Assembly (NCBI GenBank): GCA_947179485.1
Contig: OX359245.1
Coordinates: 73,643,067-73,707,066, forward strand
Source of the DNA: Allacma fusca
Lineage: Eukaryota; Arthropoda; Collembola; Symphypleona; Sminthuridae
Direction of reading: 5' to 3'
DNA: 64,000 bases
Part shown: positions 45,748 to 54,930 of the stretch, piece after piece
Position numbering within the stretch: position 1 is the stretch's first letter
Layout of the letters: each line of letters starts with the position of its first letter
The notes under the pieces: model-generated
Seen by the model: only the letters and a program-made list of their open reading frames with translations
What the model was told of the DNA's origin: nothing
Database searches by the model: none
Position numbers and translations under genes: made by a program

Positions 45748-46488
45748 TCATGCGCCTTCAATTTCATTTATAAAGCGTCCGTAAGAAATAATACGACCTA
45801 CTTGATGAATAATATAGTAAATAAATTGTGGCCTCTTCGTTAGATTATTTTCATACACAAAATTGAAATGCAATTTCCAAGAAATGAATTCGTTTGGATC
45901 GGTAAAGGTGATTGGGAATAAGCTAACCCAATTTTTAACCAATGATTTACTTGTTGGGAATACATTAAAGGGCTTATTTGCTAGGCCCCCAATTTGTAAT
46001 GGAATCACGTAACATAGAACATCACCACCTCGCCGGGAGGGGTTTTGATAAAAATCTGCTTCTTCTGTGTAATTGTTTATTCTAAACTGAGCAAGACCAA
46101 ATTTTAGTATAGTGCCATTGAGGGATTCGATTCGATTTTTGGGTCCTAAGCGGTAAGAAACCGCTGTGCCAAAATTCGACAGTAAAGATGATTTGGAATT
46201 AGAATTTCCAATTACAGAAAACTCAACCAAGTCTGGGACGTAGATTCTTGCTTGACGATTTTTAATCGGATGACATACTAAATTGTCGCTCATGGTTGCG
46301 TCCGCGAATTCGTCCAAGAGACAAGGTCCAACGGATAACACTTGTTTCAAATTGATGTTTAATTTTTGATTACTATTTTCTCTTCCCGGATAAATCGCTA
46401 ACGACAAACCAGTGCAATGCGATTCGCTGAAAAGTCTGATGAATTTCCCAAACGTTGCTGCTGACTTAATTTTTTTGATTTTCAACAT
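45748..46488 (-). CDS. Polinton left-end protein, possible inactive NUC-type endonuclease fold
   Basis: Intact 246-aa frame with ATG at 46488, transcribed away from integrase. The N-terminal half is not recognised. The C-terminal half (about residues 150-245) follows the layout of bacterial-type DNA/RNA non-specific endonucleases: RRGGDVLCYVIPLQIGG, then NKPFNVFPTSKSLVKNW, then a beta-rich tail with KRPQFIYYIIHQ and GRFIN. In active enzymes the first block holds a D-x-GH or GGHL catalytic motif; here the His position reads Cys (VLCY), so if the relation is right the enzyme is probably inactive. This is a pattern judgement and not a firm family call. The alternative is an unrelated capsid or accessory protein. 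Confidence 0.5.
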   Translation of the reverse strand: MLKIKKIKSAATFGKFIRLFSESHCTGLSLAIYPGRENSNQKLNINLKQVLSVGPCLLDEFADATMSDNLVCHPIKNRQARIYVPDLVEFSVIGNSNSKSSLLSNFGTAVSYRLGPKNRIESLNGTILKFGLAQFRINNYTEEADFYQNPSRRGGDVLCYVIPLQIGGLANKPFNVFPTSKSLVKNWVSLFPITFTDPNEFISWKLHFNFVYENNLTKRPQFIYYIIHQVGRIISYGRFINEIEGA

Positions 46489-47495
46489 TTTAGAACATCC
46501 AATCTCTGATTCGTATTTGAATATGCCGGAATGATAATCTTCAAAATTGCCTGAAATTCACCAAACCGTTTTGGGATGTGCGCAAAACAATATTCTTCAA
46601 TTTTAAAGATAAGCATGAGTCAGTTGTTTGAGCGAAGTTTGGAATTATTTTTATTCATTGAATGAATTCAGAATTTCGTAATTCAAATTCGTCTTTTAAA
46701 CGTTTCAACGACCTTGACAGCCGACCTTGACAGCCGACCTTGACAGCCGACCTTGACAGTCGGCTTAACTTTAAATTAAAGATTTAAAGGACAACAAAGC
46801 AATTTTGGGGAGGAAAATTAGCCTGTCGTTTGTCCCATTACATATATAATTTCTGAAGTTTAAAACCCGCAAATTTCAAAAACAAGTATGAGAGGTAAAA
46901 GGGGTTCATGTCCAGCGAGACGACATACTTGATTATTATTTTCTGCAAAAGCATTTACTAAACGCATTTAAAAGGGGAACTAGAACCTCGAGGTTTTCGA
47001 AAAATTTTTTCGTAATTTCATGAATAACTCCTGTCCTTTCATTGTCCCTGTCCCAAAAATTTTAAACTCGCTGTTTTACTGAATTTTCCTGTTAACATGT
47101 GACTTTTACGGGGGCTATCTATTACGAGTTCCCTGGTTTTTGACATACCTGTTATTTTCGCCATCGAATAACCGCGCCATCGGGTTCTTAAGCATTTCTG
47201 CAAAACAAATTTCCGTAGGACTGAATTGGCAGTTATCAGTAGTCCCCTATAATGGTGTAAACGATCCCGAAAGAGCCCTCAGGACATTTCGGGTATCGAT
47301 TGCCCGGAGATACCCGAATATGTTCTTTAAGTGGGGGGAAATGTATGAACTTTCCTTCTCAGTTATACTTTACGCATGGCACATACATTGGTATCACCTT
47401 TCCAACGCAGCTCAGTTCATATTTGTAATAATATATTCATAAATTCAAGAATTCACAATAATTAGTTCATTTCAAATACAAAAAACAAAGAAAAA
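46489..47495. other. Divergent intergenic region of the Polinton
   Basis: Lies between the leftward end gene and the rightward integrase, so it probably holds promoters for both. It contains the short tandem repeat at 46716-46768. A 100-codon frame at 47140-47442 has no recognisable feature. Confidence 0.5.
46716..46768. repeat. Short tandem repeat, four units of about 14 bp
   Basis: Units of GACCTTGACAGCC-type sequence (ACCTTGACAGCCG) repeat four times in the divergent promoter region. Confidence 0.85.
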
Positions 47496-48561
47496 ATGTC
47501 AATTCGAGACAGTTTATTGAATCAAAGATTGACTGGATCATTTTCGGGTATCGGTAGATTTATTAAGGAGCGAAAAGAGTGGAAATATAAGCGAGAAATT
47601 GAAAAGGAATTGTTAAAATTAAATTCGTATGCACTGCATCGTCCAGTGCGTAATAAATTTAAAAGACGAAAAATAATGACAAGCTTCATTAATCAAACTT
47701 GGTCGGCGGATTTGAAGGATATTGACAATATTGCTCCGTGGAATAATTGTAATACTTTTATACTTGTTGTAATTGATAATTTCAGCAAAAAGGCGTACGC
47801 AAGAATGATTAAATCAAAAGATAGCGAATCAATGATTAAAGCTTTTGATTCAATTTTTAAAGAGGCAGACCAGACGCCCATGTTTCTTTTTACCGATCGG
47901 GGTAAAGAGTTTACAGCAAAGCGTGTGCGCGATTTTTTAAAAGATAACGGTATTAAACCCTACCACGTATATAGTCATATAAAAGCTGCTATTGTTGAAC
48001 GTTTTATTCGTACTCTGTTTACCAAATTGCAACGCTACATGACAGAACACGATTCGCCGCGTTTATATAAAGTTCTTCAAGAATTTATTGACACTTATAA
48101 CAACACGTATCATTCCACGTTGGGTCATGCTCCGAACGCAGTCAATATTCGCGATCAGTATGACATCTGGTCTCGCATGTACAGTAAATACTTGAAGGAA
48201 AAGGAAAATTCTACACAAAAACCACTAAAGTTCAAAATCAACGACTTGGTCCGAATTTCCCGCGCAAAACTTCTATTCGAAAAAGGTTAGTAAACAATTA
48301 CCTTTCAAATACATTTTAATCAACAATTTTGATAACAATTAACATTCAACGGTTAATCAATTACTTCATTTTATAGGGTACTCTGAGTCGTGGTCTCGAG
48401 AAATTTTTCGAATTGTCAAGGTTCAAGACACAATACCATATACATATTTGCTGGAAGATACATCGGACCCTCCGGAAGATATAACTGGTCAGTTTTACGA
48501 CAACGAGTTGGAGCTGGCGCGAATATTTGAGCCGGAAAACAACACTAAAAGCAACGAATAA
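47496..48561 (+). CDS. Polinton retroviral-type integrase, two exons
   Basis: Exon 1 is 47496-48285 and exon 2 is 48377-48561; the intron (48286-48376) starts GTTAGT and ends TTTTATAG, and splicing keeps frame to give about 324 aa. The catalytic core has the DDE triad: Asp in SADLKDI, Asp in FTDRGKEF and Glu in IVERFIRT. The basic N-terminal segment and a chromo/SH3-like C-terminal tail (about KFKINDLVRIS onward, continuing into exon 2) are usual for Polinton integrases. It inserts the element DNA, normally with 6-bp target duplications. The stop is 18 bp before the next ATG. Without splicing the protein would end at a TAG in the donor site. Confidence 0.9.
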
Positions 48562-48579
48562 GTGTATCCCGAAATCATA

Positions 48580-50181
48580 ATGTCGATACACAACGAATTT
48601 AAGTTGCATAACGGTCGAAATGAGCCGAATGTTTTGCGAAACTTCTATACTATTCTGTCAAACAAAGCAAATCCAAATGGTGTAGGACTTGTGGGGAACA
48701 TTGTAAATTCATTATCGAATCCTGTGAATTTGGAGAGGGGAATGTATGATGTTGGACTCAGGAGGTTGCGGTACTTGCCTCATGCGCAAACAAAAGTTGT
48801 TCGAAAAACCAGGACTGTACAGAAAATTCTACGACCTAGAATCACTCGAAGAATGATCAGTGCAGATAAGGAAATTCCACAAGGTCCATTATTTCCACAC
48901 TATGAACCTCCAGCAAAGTTCACATTAAAGTACCAAAACACAGATAAACGCTTTGCAGAATTTATAAGTAGAATTAATAAATCTTTGGAAGCTAGTAAAA
49001 TCAAAGTTAGCTTTAATTTACGCCCGCTAGAAGGGAACAGATTTCTCGTAACAGTAAACCAATTGCTTGACGATCCGGAAGATGTGCTGGAGATATCGGA
49101 AAATTTGGCAACCCTGATTGGACTCAAACGTAAATTCTTCCTAGTTGGAAGTTACACAGCTGAAGACATTACATCCGAAGATATTTACAAAAAACTTGCA
49201 GCTAAAACCGAATTTCAAATATCAACAGTTAAAAACAATTACAAAGCGAATATAATAACAGTGGATCAACAATTTCAAAGTCTTGCAGTATTTTATAAAC
49301 ACAGTGAAACGAATTTTAAAAACGTTTTTCGAAACCTGACTATCAGACTCCTGGAGTCTAGTTTTAATGTGGATTTCAACTTTGATAGTCAAAACAAATG
49401 TCGAATATTTGTTGGAACTCCTGATGGTCGCAAAACGGATTATATAACGCTTCCTCAATCAATTGTTGCTTGTTTGGGTTTTAATCACGACAAATTTTTT
49501 CTTGGACAAGAGGAATCTATTGCCGCGTTTAATGAAAACGAATTTCGGAAAATTACTGCCGAGGATCCGCTTTTCTTTAAACTGGGATATTCAAATAAAC
49601 TCTTTATTGCAATGAAAGAACCGACCAGCATGGGCGTAAAGGATGTTTTGCAAGCGTTAAATAATACATTCATTAACGAAAAATTTCCTGAATTTGATAT
49701 AAAATTTCAATATGGAAATGGTGACATGTTTGTCAACGACGTTCCCAAAAATTTTGCCGTAGAATTGCCAATTCCTGTGAAGAGATACTTTGAAATACCA
49801 TTAGATGCAATGTTTAAAAATGGGACGCGCATACCCGTCGGTCATGACGTTGTTGTGCAGGAGGAAATTATTAGAGAAATTGAAGAAGGCGAGGACGAAA
49901 TCATTCCTGTTGAATCAAAATCTAAGCGGTTGCTTGTACTACTAAATTGTGTGGAGAATCAATTTTATAAAAATCACTCTGCTCCAGTACTAGCAGAAAT
50001 TGCCATGTCTACTGATCAAAATACAGAAGTTGAAATAGAATTCAATCCAGTGTCATTTATTCCTGTTAACAGTCAACAACTGCAAATTTTACGTGTTGAT
50101 TTTGTCGACGAATATTTTCAACCTTGGGATTTAAGTAACGCAGAAACAAGTGTTCTGTTGCATTTTAAGCCTAGATTTTAA
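48580..50181 (+). CDS. Polinton penton-like minor capsid protein (PY-type)
   Basis: 533 aa from the ATG at 48580 (MSIHNEFKLHNGR). Position between integrase and major capsid gene, size and the C-terminal pattern (QQLQILRVDFVDEYFQPW ... SVLLHFKPRF) match the Polinton minor capsid protein PY, which folds as a single jelly roll and occupies capsid vertices. Two internal blocks appear related: NLATLIGLKRKFFLVGSY near residues 175-192 and SIVACLGFNHDKFFLGQEES near 300-319, suggesting a duplicated domain. The frame is intact and uninterrupted. Confidence 0.8.
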   Translation: MSIHNEFKLHNGRNEPNVLRNFYTILSNKANPNGVGLVGNIVNSLSNPVNLERGMYDVGLRRLRYLPHAQTKVVRKTRTVQKILRPRITRRMISADKEIPQGPLFPHYEPPAKFTLKYQNTDKRFAEFISRINKSLEASKIKVSFNLRPLEGNRFLVTVNQLLDDPEDVLEISENLATLIGLKRKFFLVGSYTAEDITSEDIYKKLAAKTEFQISTVKNNYKANIITVDQQFQSLAVFYKHSETNFKNVFRNLTIRLLESSFNVDFNFDSQNKCRIFVGTPDGRKTDYITLPQSIVACLGFNHDKFFLGQEESIAAFNENEFRKITAEDPLFFKLGYSNKLFIAMKEPTSMGVKDVLQALNNTFINEKFPEFDIKFQYGNGDMFVNDVPKNFAVELPIPVKRYFEIPLDAMFKNGTRIPVGHDVVVQEEIIREIEEGEDEIIPVESKSKRLLVLLNCVENQFYKNHSAPVLAEIAMSTDQNTEVEIEFNPVSFIPVNSQQLQILRVDFVDEYFQPWDLSNAETSVLLHFKPRF

Positions 50182-50201
50182 ATAAATGTATACTTTTAAA
50201 A

Positions 50202-50582
50202 ATGCGTCAAGTTGAGTGTAACGATCAAGTTTGCTTCCTTGAACCTAAGACCCCTCACGTGAAAATTGGGAACGAATCTAAAGAGAGCGACATGACTGGC
50301 GGAGGAAGTGCTGGATTGAGCGTCGAAGGTTCATCGTATCTTATTCCACTTAAATCTGGCAACGGACGTAAATCAATTCATAAAAGGAAACAACCTCAGT
50401 CGCAGTCAGGTGGTGGTCGAAGAAGGAAGCGTAGCGCAACTACAGCTGGTAGAAAACGTTCAGTACTTAAGAAGAAAAGAAGGGGATCCACACACGGAAA
50501 GCGAGGTCAGTTAAGAACCATTCAAGTTGGTTCAGGAAAACGAAGATCGAAAATAGCAAAGCGAAAGTGTGTTCGAAGATAA
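50202..50582 (+). CDS. Small highly basic protein, candidate DNA-condensing core protein
   Basis: 126 aa. The last 72 residues contain about 30 Lys/Arg, in clusters such as GGGRRRKRS and KKKRRGS. The N-terminal 30 residues are neutral to acidic. Between them lies M31-T32-G33-G34-G35, which fits the adenovirus protease consensus (M/I/L)-x-G-G|x. The gene lies between the minor and major capsid genes, 16 bp before the latter. By analogy with adenovirus pVII and pX, it may be a packaged, protease-processed core protein. The analogy rests on charge, motif and position only; no sequence relation is claimed. Confidence 0.65.
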   Translation: MRQVECNDQVCFLEPKTPHVKIGNESKESDMTGGGSAGLSVEGSSYLIPLKSGNGRKSIHKRKQPQSQSGGGRRRKRSATTAGRKRSVLKKKRRGSTHGKRGQLRTIQVGSGKRRSKIAKRKCVRR

Positions 50583-50598
50583 ACAGAAAAGGGCGAAG

Positions 50599-52104
50599 AT
50601 GGACGCCAATAATATTTTCCAGGAACGTCCGACAGTGTTTGAAGGATCTACGCAGTCCTTACGTTCCGAATTAAATTTGTTTTCATTACCACCAACAGAT
50701 GTCAGCATTCAACAAAGGTCTGAGTATATGCCCTGCTTTCCTCTTGTTTCAACGAAAGAATCTTATAACCCAATTGAGTTTTACCTAATGTCTGACGCAT
50801 CGGGCTATATTGATCCTTCCGATAGTTTTTTAATGTTAACATGCAGAGTGTTACGTGTTGATGGCAAAAACTGCGACGAAACAGACATTGTATGTCCAAG
50901 TTCAAACTTTTTTCATTCAATGTTTAGTAACTTGGAAGTTTATTTGAACGGTGTCCTAATTTCCGATTCAAACAATCACTACTCAACAGTTTCGTATTTG
51001 CAACGTTTACTTTCAGCGAGCGAATTAGATAAATCTAATCGATTAAAGGACGAGTTTTGGTATCCAAATACCAAAAAAGGTGCATTTGCCCTAACTGACG
51101 ACGGATTTAAACTTCGATACGAAAAAGCCAAAAATTCTCAGCAATTTACTCTTTTAGGACGATTGAATTGCAATATTTTCAATCAGTTACGCTACCTCCC
51201 TCCTTCAAGTGAACTTCGCATTGTATTGCGAAGGTCACCACCAGAGCTATGTTTAAACTCAAGCGTTTCAAAACTCCCCGGAATTTCGGGACCTCCATAC
51301 CGGTTTGACATAAATGAAGCTGTATTTTACGTATCCAAAAAAATTGTGTCGCAACAAGTTGTTGATATTCATCGGCGTGAACTAAGTCTGGGTAAAACAT
51401 GCAAATACCCCATTGTAAATGCAGACCTGCGAATGTTTTCAATTGCCCAAGGATTGTCTCAAATTACAACCGAAGGAATTTTACTAGGCAGAATACCACA
51501 AATAATTGTGTGTGGGATAATATCTGCAGATGCGTTTATGGGCGACATTACAAAAGATCCGTTTAATTTCGTTGACAAAAATCTATCAGAGATTTCCTTC
51601 CAATGGAATGGCGAGACGATACAACACAGGACTATTCCTCTTAGTTTTACAACCGCCAACGGGGCTGGACAAGATAATTTCTTGCTAGCCTTGCGATCAC
51701 TACGAAGCACAGCTGGCTCGGAACTTTTAGGCAATGGTATAAGCAGAGATAACTTCAAGGAAGGTAGGCATTACTCATATTTAGTTATTCTAAACAATAT
51801 ACTTATTTATTTTGTTTATTCAAATTCAGGTTTTTGCAGGCTTTCGCCCATGAACTGAATACTAAACAATATGTACTATCATTCTAAAATTTAATCTTTG
51901 ATTGTCATTTTAGGTAATGTTTTGGTGGCGCTACATCTATTACCAAACCAAGGTGACGCATTGTCAGTCAATCGAAGAGGCAGCATTAAGATTAATTTAC
52001 GATTCAAGACACCATTGGACGAACCTGTTCAAGTTGTTGTGTATAGCCATTATCAGAATGTAATGGAAATTGATCAGAATAGACAAGTTATTTTAGACTA
52101 TTGA
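50599..52104 (+). CDS. Polinton major capsid protein (double jelly roll), two exons
   Basis: Exon 1 is 50599-51763, exon 2 is 51914-52104; the intron starts GTAGGC and ends CATTTTAG. Splicing gives 451 aa. Start is the first ATG of the frame after the basic-protein gene. Motifs typical of Polinton hexon-like proteins include LNLFSLPPTDVSI near the N-terminus, FHSMFSNLEVYLNGVLI near residue 100, RYLPPSSELRIVLRR near 205, and the C-terminal LRFKTPLDEPVQVVVYSHYQ. It builds the trimers of the capsid shell. The intron falls inside the second jelly roll, so splicing is required for a complete capsid protein. Confidence 0.88.
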
Positions 52105-52109
52105 ACAGC

Positions 52110-52577
52110 ATGAACACAGAAGATGTAAAACGCGTTTTAAGATACATTTTTAGATTACGAAATATTAAAATCCCATTTCATGTTATGGCTGCTGATGAAT
52201 TCAACAATTTTCATGCTTTTGCAACATGTCCAACAATATTTATTGTAAATACGGATGTAAGAAAATCACCTGGTAAACACTGGGTATGTATTTATAAAAT
52301 AGGCACTCAACATTATGAGTTTTTTGATAGTTTTGGAATATGTATCAAGTGTTATAAAAATATAAACCTCCCAATGAAGTTTATCAAAAAAGAAAATTGT
52401 AGACAGCTCCAAAGTTATACTTCGCTTCTATGCGGGGGTTATTGTATTTTATTTATTTATAATCGTATTTTAGGATTATCATTTGAAAATTCTATTTATC
52501 GTTTTAGATCTAGTTTTAGGTACAATGAATCACTTGTTTGGAACTTTATAAAACGATTTGGGAATAGAAACATCTAA
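52110..52577 (+). CDS. Adenain-type cysteine protease (capsid maturation)
   Basis: 155 aa from the ATG at 52110, six bases after the capsid stop. Catalytic residues of the adenovirus protease/ULP1 fold are visible: His57 in GKHWVCIY, Asp73 in YEFFDSFG, Gln101, and Cys108 in LLCGGYCILF. Length is close to other Polinton proteases (about 150-220 aa, short end). It should cleave precursor proteins in the capsid at (M/I/L)xGG-type sites. Confidence 0.88.
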   Translation: MNTEDVKRVLRYIFRLRNIKIPFHVMAADEFNNFHAFATCPTIFIVNTDVRKSPGKHWVCIYKIGTQHYEFFDSFGICIKCYKNINLPMKFIKKENCRQLQSYTSLLCGGYCILFIYNRILGLSFENSIYRFRSSFRYNESLVWNFIKRFGNRNI

Positions 52578-52710
52578 ATAATGCTTGTGTATATGTGTAA
52601 TTGTGTAAGACATTTCGAGAAATGTTACATGTATAAACTTATTCAAATAAACGGAATCTGTAGAAATCAATTTCAGTGCAACGTGTGCATTAGTTGCGAA
52701 GTTACACATC

Positions 52711-53379
52711 ATGGAACTTAACTTAAAGGAAGACAATTTAATTAATTGTAAAATCCCTCATCCATCAACAATATCTATAGTAGGTATAACAATGGGAGGG
52801 AAAACGCATACCACCATGGAAATTGTTCGACGTCGTAACGAAGTTTTCGAAACTCCGCTCGAAAGAGTTATTTGGGTGTATAGCGACTTTCAAAAGGATT
52901 TATATAAACTAAAAGAAGAAGATAAAAACATTAAATTTACAAACAACTTGCAAGATATCGAGCAGCTATCAAAAGGACCTTGTTTAATTGTGATTGACGA
53001 CCAACAGGATACATTTTCAAAACGAGAAAATTTGGATCTTGTTACAAAATATTTTATTAAACACAGTCACCATCGAGGTGCTAGCATTATTCTAATTCTG
53101 CAAAATCCTTTTGTAAAAGGACTTCGTGATGTCAATCTGAATACTCAGATTTTAATTTTATTTGATAACCCCGGTGACAAAAGCATAATTACAAATATCG
53201 CTAAACAAATTTGTCCTGGCCAAACTTCATTTTTAACCTCAGCATACAGTAAAGCCGTAACGGGTAAGCAATACGGTTATCTTTACATGGATATGCATCC
53301 AAAAAACAAACAATATCCGTATTGGGTACGTAATTCAGTTTTCTCTATAGATAATATGGAAGTTTACACGCCCGAATAA
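52711..53379 (+). CDS. Packaging ATPase, FtsK/HerA (A32-like) family
   Basis: 222 aa. Walker A is GITMGGKT near residues 25-32; Walker B is CLIVIDDQQD near 91-100; ILILQNPFVKG follows as the sensor segment. Polinton ATPases of this type pump DNA into the capsid. ATG at 52711. A 130-bp gap separates it from the protease. The frame is intact. Confidence 0.9.
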   Translation: MELNLKEDNLINCKIPHPSTISIVGITMGGKTHTTMEIVRRRNEVFETPLERVIWVYSDFQKDLYKLKEEDKNIKFTNNLQDIEQLSKGPCLIVIDDQQDTFSKRENLDLVTKYFIKHSHHRGASIILILQNPFVKGLRDVNLNTQILILFDNPGDKSIITNIAKQICPGQTSFLTSAYSKAVTGKQYGYLYMDMHPKNKQYPYWVRNSVFSIDNMEVYTPE

Positions 53380-53380
53380 C

Positions 53381-53707
53381 ATGAAAACCGTCAACCGATT
53401 CGAAACAAACGGAGAATTTTTATTAAGATTGTCACAATCGAAACCATCTACTGTTAATCATTTAATCTCAATTGCATCTCCGGAAGAGTTCAGTGCATTA
53501 GTGGAATTAATTTTAAATTTTGATAAATTCTGCAAATCAAAACATATTAAGGTGTGCAAATTTTTAGATAAAGTACAAAAACGGGTAAATAATCCTGAAA
53601 TTTTAAAACGGGTTTTCATTAAAAATACCAAAATTGTGAAACAAATTTTATCTACTGTGTTTTTGAAAGTGTTGTATGTGGAGCTAATTTTGTTTTATAG
53701 TTATTAG
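53381..53707 (+). CDS. Small helical Polinton protein
   Basis: 108 aa, starting one base after the ATPase stop. It is Leu/Lys-rich and predicted all-helical: HLISIASPEEFSALVELILN followed by LKRVFIKNTKIVKQIL. Many Polintons and adintoviruses carry a small protein of this size and pattern near the ATPase and protease genes, possibly a virion core component. The match is by pattern, so the assignment is tentative. Confidence 0.55.
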   Translation: MKTVNRFETNGEFLLRLSQSKPSTVNHLISIASPEEFSALVELILNFDKFCKSKHIKVCKFLDKVQKRVNNPEILKRVFIKNTKIVKQILSTVFLKVLYVELILFYSY

Positions 53708-53714
53708 ACTTGCG

Positions 53715-54371
53715 ATGGCTAAGGTCATGCGCGTTATTTCTCCTGGACTCTATGAGTCGCTAATTAAAATTTATAAACAAGAAATTGAAGGAAGTACGTC
53801 TTCTGCAACTGCAAACGTTAACACAGATGTCAAAGTGGAAGACTTAGAAGGTTCAAATAATATTGAAAAAGAAGGCGACGATAAATCATTACGAGGAGTT
53901 GAGAAAATAGATTTTAGTGAGGAAAAACAAGCAAAACATGTTCCAAAAGCGTCACAACCATCTGCTGTTGCTGTAAATCAAGATAATGACAACTATGCAA
54001 AATATCTCAAAAATAAAGAAAAACCAAAATTTATAAGAATTTGCTGTTGTGAATCTGCATTGAAACACAAACGCAAAATTCCAAATTGGAAAACTATTGA
54101 CGACGCTTCACAAGATTTGTATGTGTCGCCATCTACACTACCAAAAGAATTGGCTAGCACGAGTACTCCTTTAGTATCCCAAAGATTCCATAAAACTATT
54201 GAAAACGGATCTACAAATCTAGATACCGAATCTGGTAAAAGAACTCTCAGGCCGAGGAAAAACCAACGAGGTTATGGCAAGAGGAAACCTAAGAAGATAA
54301 TATCAAAGAAAAAAGAAAAAAATCAAAACTATTATGCAACTACGTATAAGCACCGAAGAAGAAATTTGTAG
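53715..54371 (+). CDS. Polinton protein with basic C-terminus, function unknown
   Basis: 218 aa, seven bases after the previous gene. The N-terminus (MAKVMRVISPGLYESLIKIY) resembles the conserved start of a common Polinton/adintovirus structural protein. The middle is acidic and disordered-looking; residues from about 180 on are strongly basic (RTLRPRKNQRGYGKRKPKK). It may bind DNA or link capsid and genome. It is followed by 27 bp and then the membrane-protein-like gene. Confidence 0.5.
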   Translation: MAKVMRVISPGLYESLIKIYKQEIEGSTSSATANVNTDVKVEDLEGSNNIEKEGDDKSLRGVEKIDFSEEKQAKHVPKASQPSAVAVNQDNDNYAKYLKNKEKPKFIRICCCESALKHKRKIPNWKTIDDASQDLYVSPSTLPKELASTSTPLVSQRFHKTIENGSTNLDTESGKRTLRPRKNQRGYGKRKPKKIISKKKEKNQNYYATTYKHRRRNL

Positions 54372-54398
54372 TCATCTACTTTAACTGGAGGAGTAAAC

Positions 54399-54725
54399 AT
54401 GGCACTTTTTAACTCTGCTCCCGTCAATGCCAGTCTTGTCATAATTATTTGTATTTGTTGGACAAATACAGCAGCAGAGATATCTCCATCTAACGAGACA
54501 AGCAAGTGCTCTGATATAAAATGTTTATCTGTTGCCCAAGATGTGGCTCTGAGCGATGCAAGTAGTTCATCCGATCGATTGTTTTCTCAGCTTCAGAGAC
54601 TCATGCTCAATCTGCTCCAGGATTATTTAAGTCGAAAGAACGGAACACATCATTCTGTCGCCACTATTGACCATGCCGCACTATCGGACGAGCTTGTTGT
54701 TAAGATATTTTTATTTTTATTATAA
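54399..54725 (+). CDS. Small protein with N-terminal signal or membrane segment, possibly spliced
   Basis: 108 aa as an unspliced frame. Residues 10-26 (NASLVIIICICWTNTAA) form a signal peptide or membrane anchor. Two Cys and one NGT site follow. The frame ends in low-complexity FLFLL, and a GT donor (GTTAAG) precedes that. Downstream, after an acceptor at 54829-54831, there is an open frame with a strong membrane segment (VTLLCVLVIIIKLTKLAAQF) ending at 54928-54930, just before polymerase. It looks like a second exon, but the phase does not match by one base in my model. It could be a small membrane protein of the particle; unverified. Confidence 0.5.
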   Translation: MALFNSAPVNASLVIIICICWTNTAAEISPSNETSKCSDIKCLSVAQDVALSDASSSSDRLFSQLQRLMLNLLQDYLSRKNGTHHSVATIDHAALSDELVVKIFLFLL

Positions 54726-54930
54726 TTTGTAGTAGTAGTAATATTATCATTAGTATTAATATTAGGTAATATTAGATACTGTTTTTGATTTTTATTTAAA
54801 CTAATTTTTATTGTATATCTTGTAATTCCAGCATCGTATACAACAGTTACCCTTCTCTGTGTACTCGTAATAATCAAGTTGACTAAACTGGCTGCACAAT
54901 TTTACAAAGATTGGAACACAAGACAGTAAA

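Noticed and set aside
47140-47442. 100-codon plus-strand frame before integrase
   Set aside because: No family motif, no conserved context, and it sits in the probable divergent promoter region.
48562-48579. Upstream GTG start for the penton-like gene
   Set aside because: A eukaryotic element should use the ATG at 48580; the GTG lies directly at the integrase stop.
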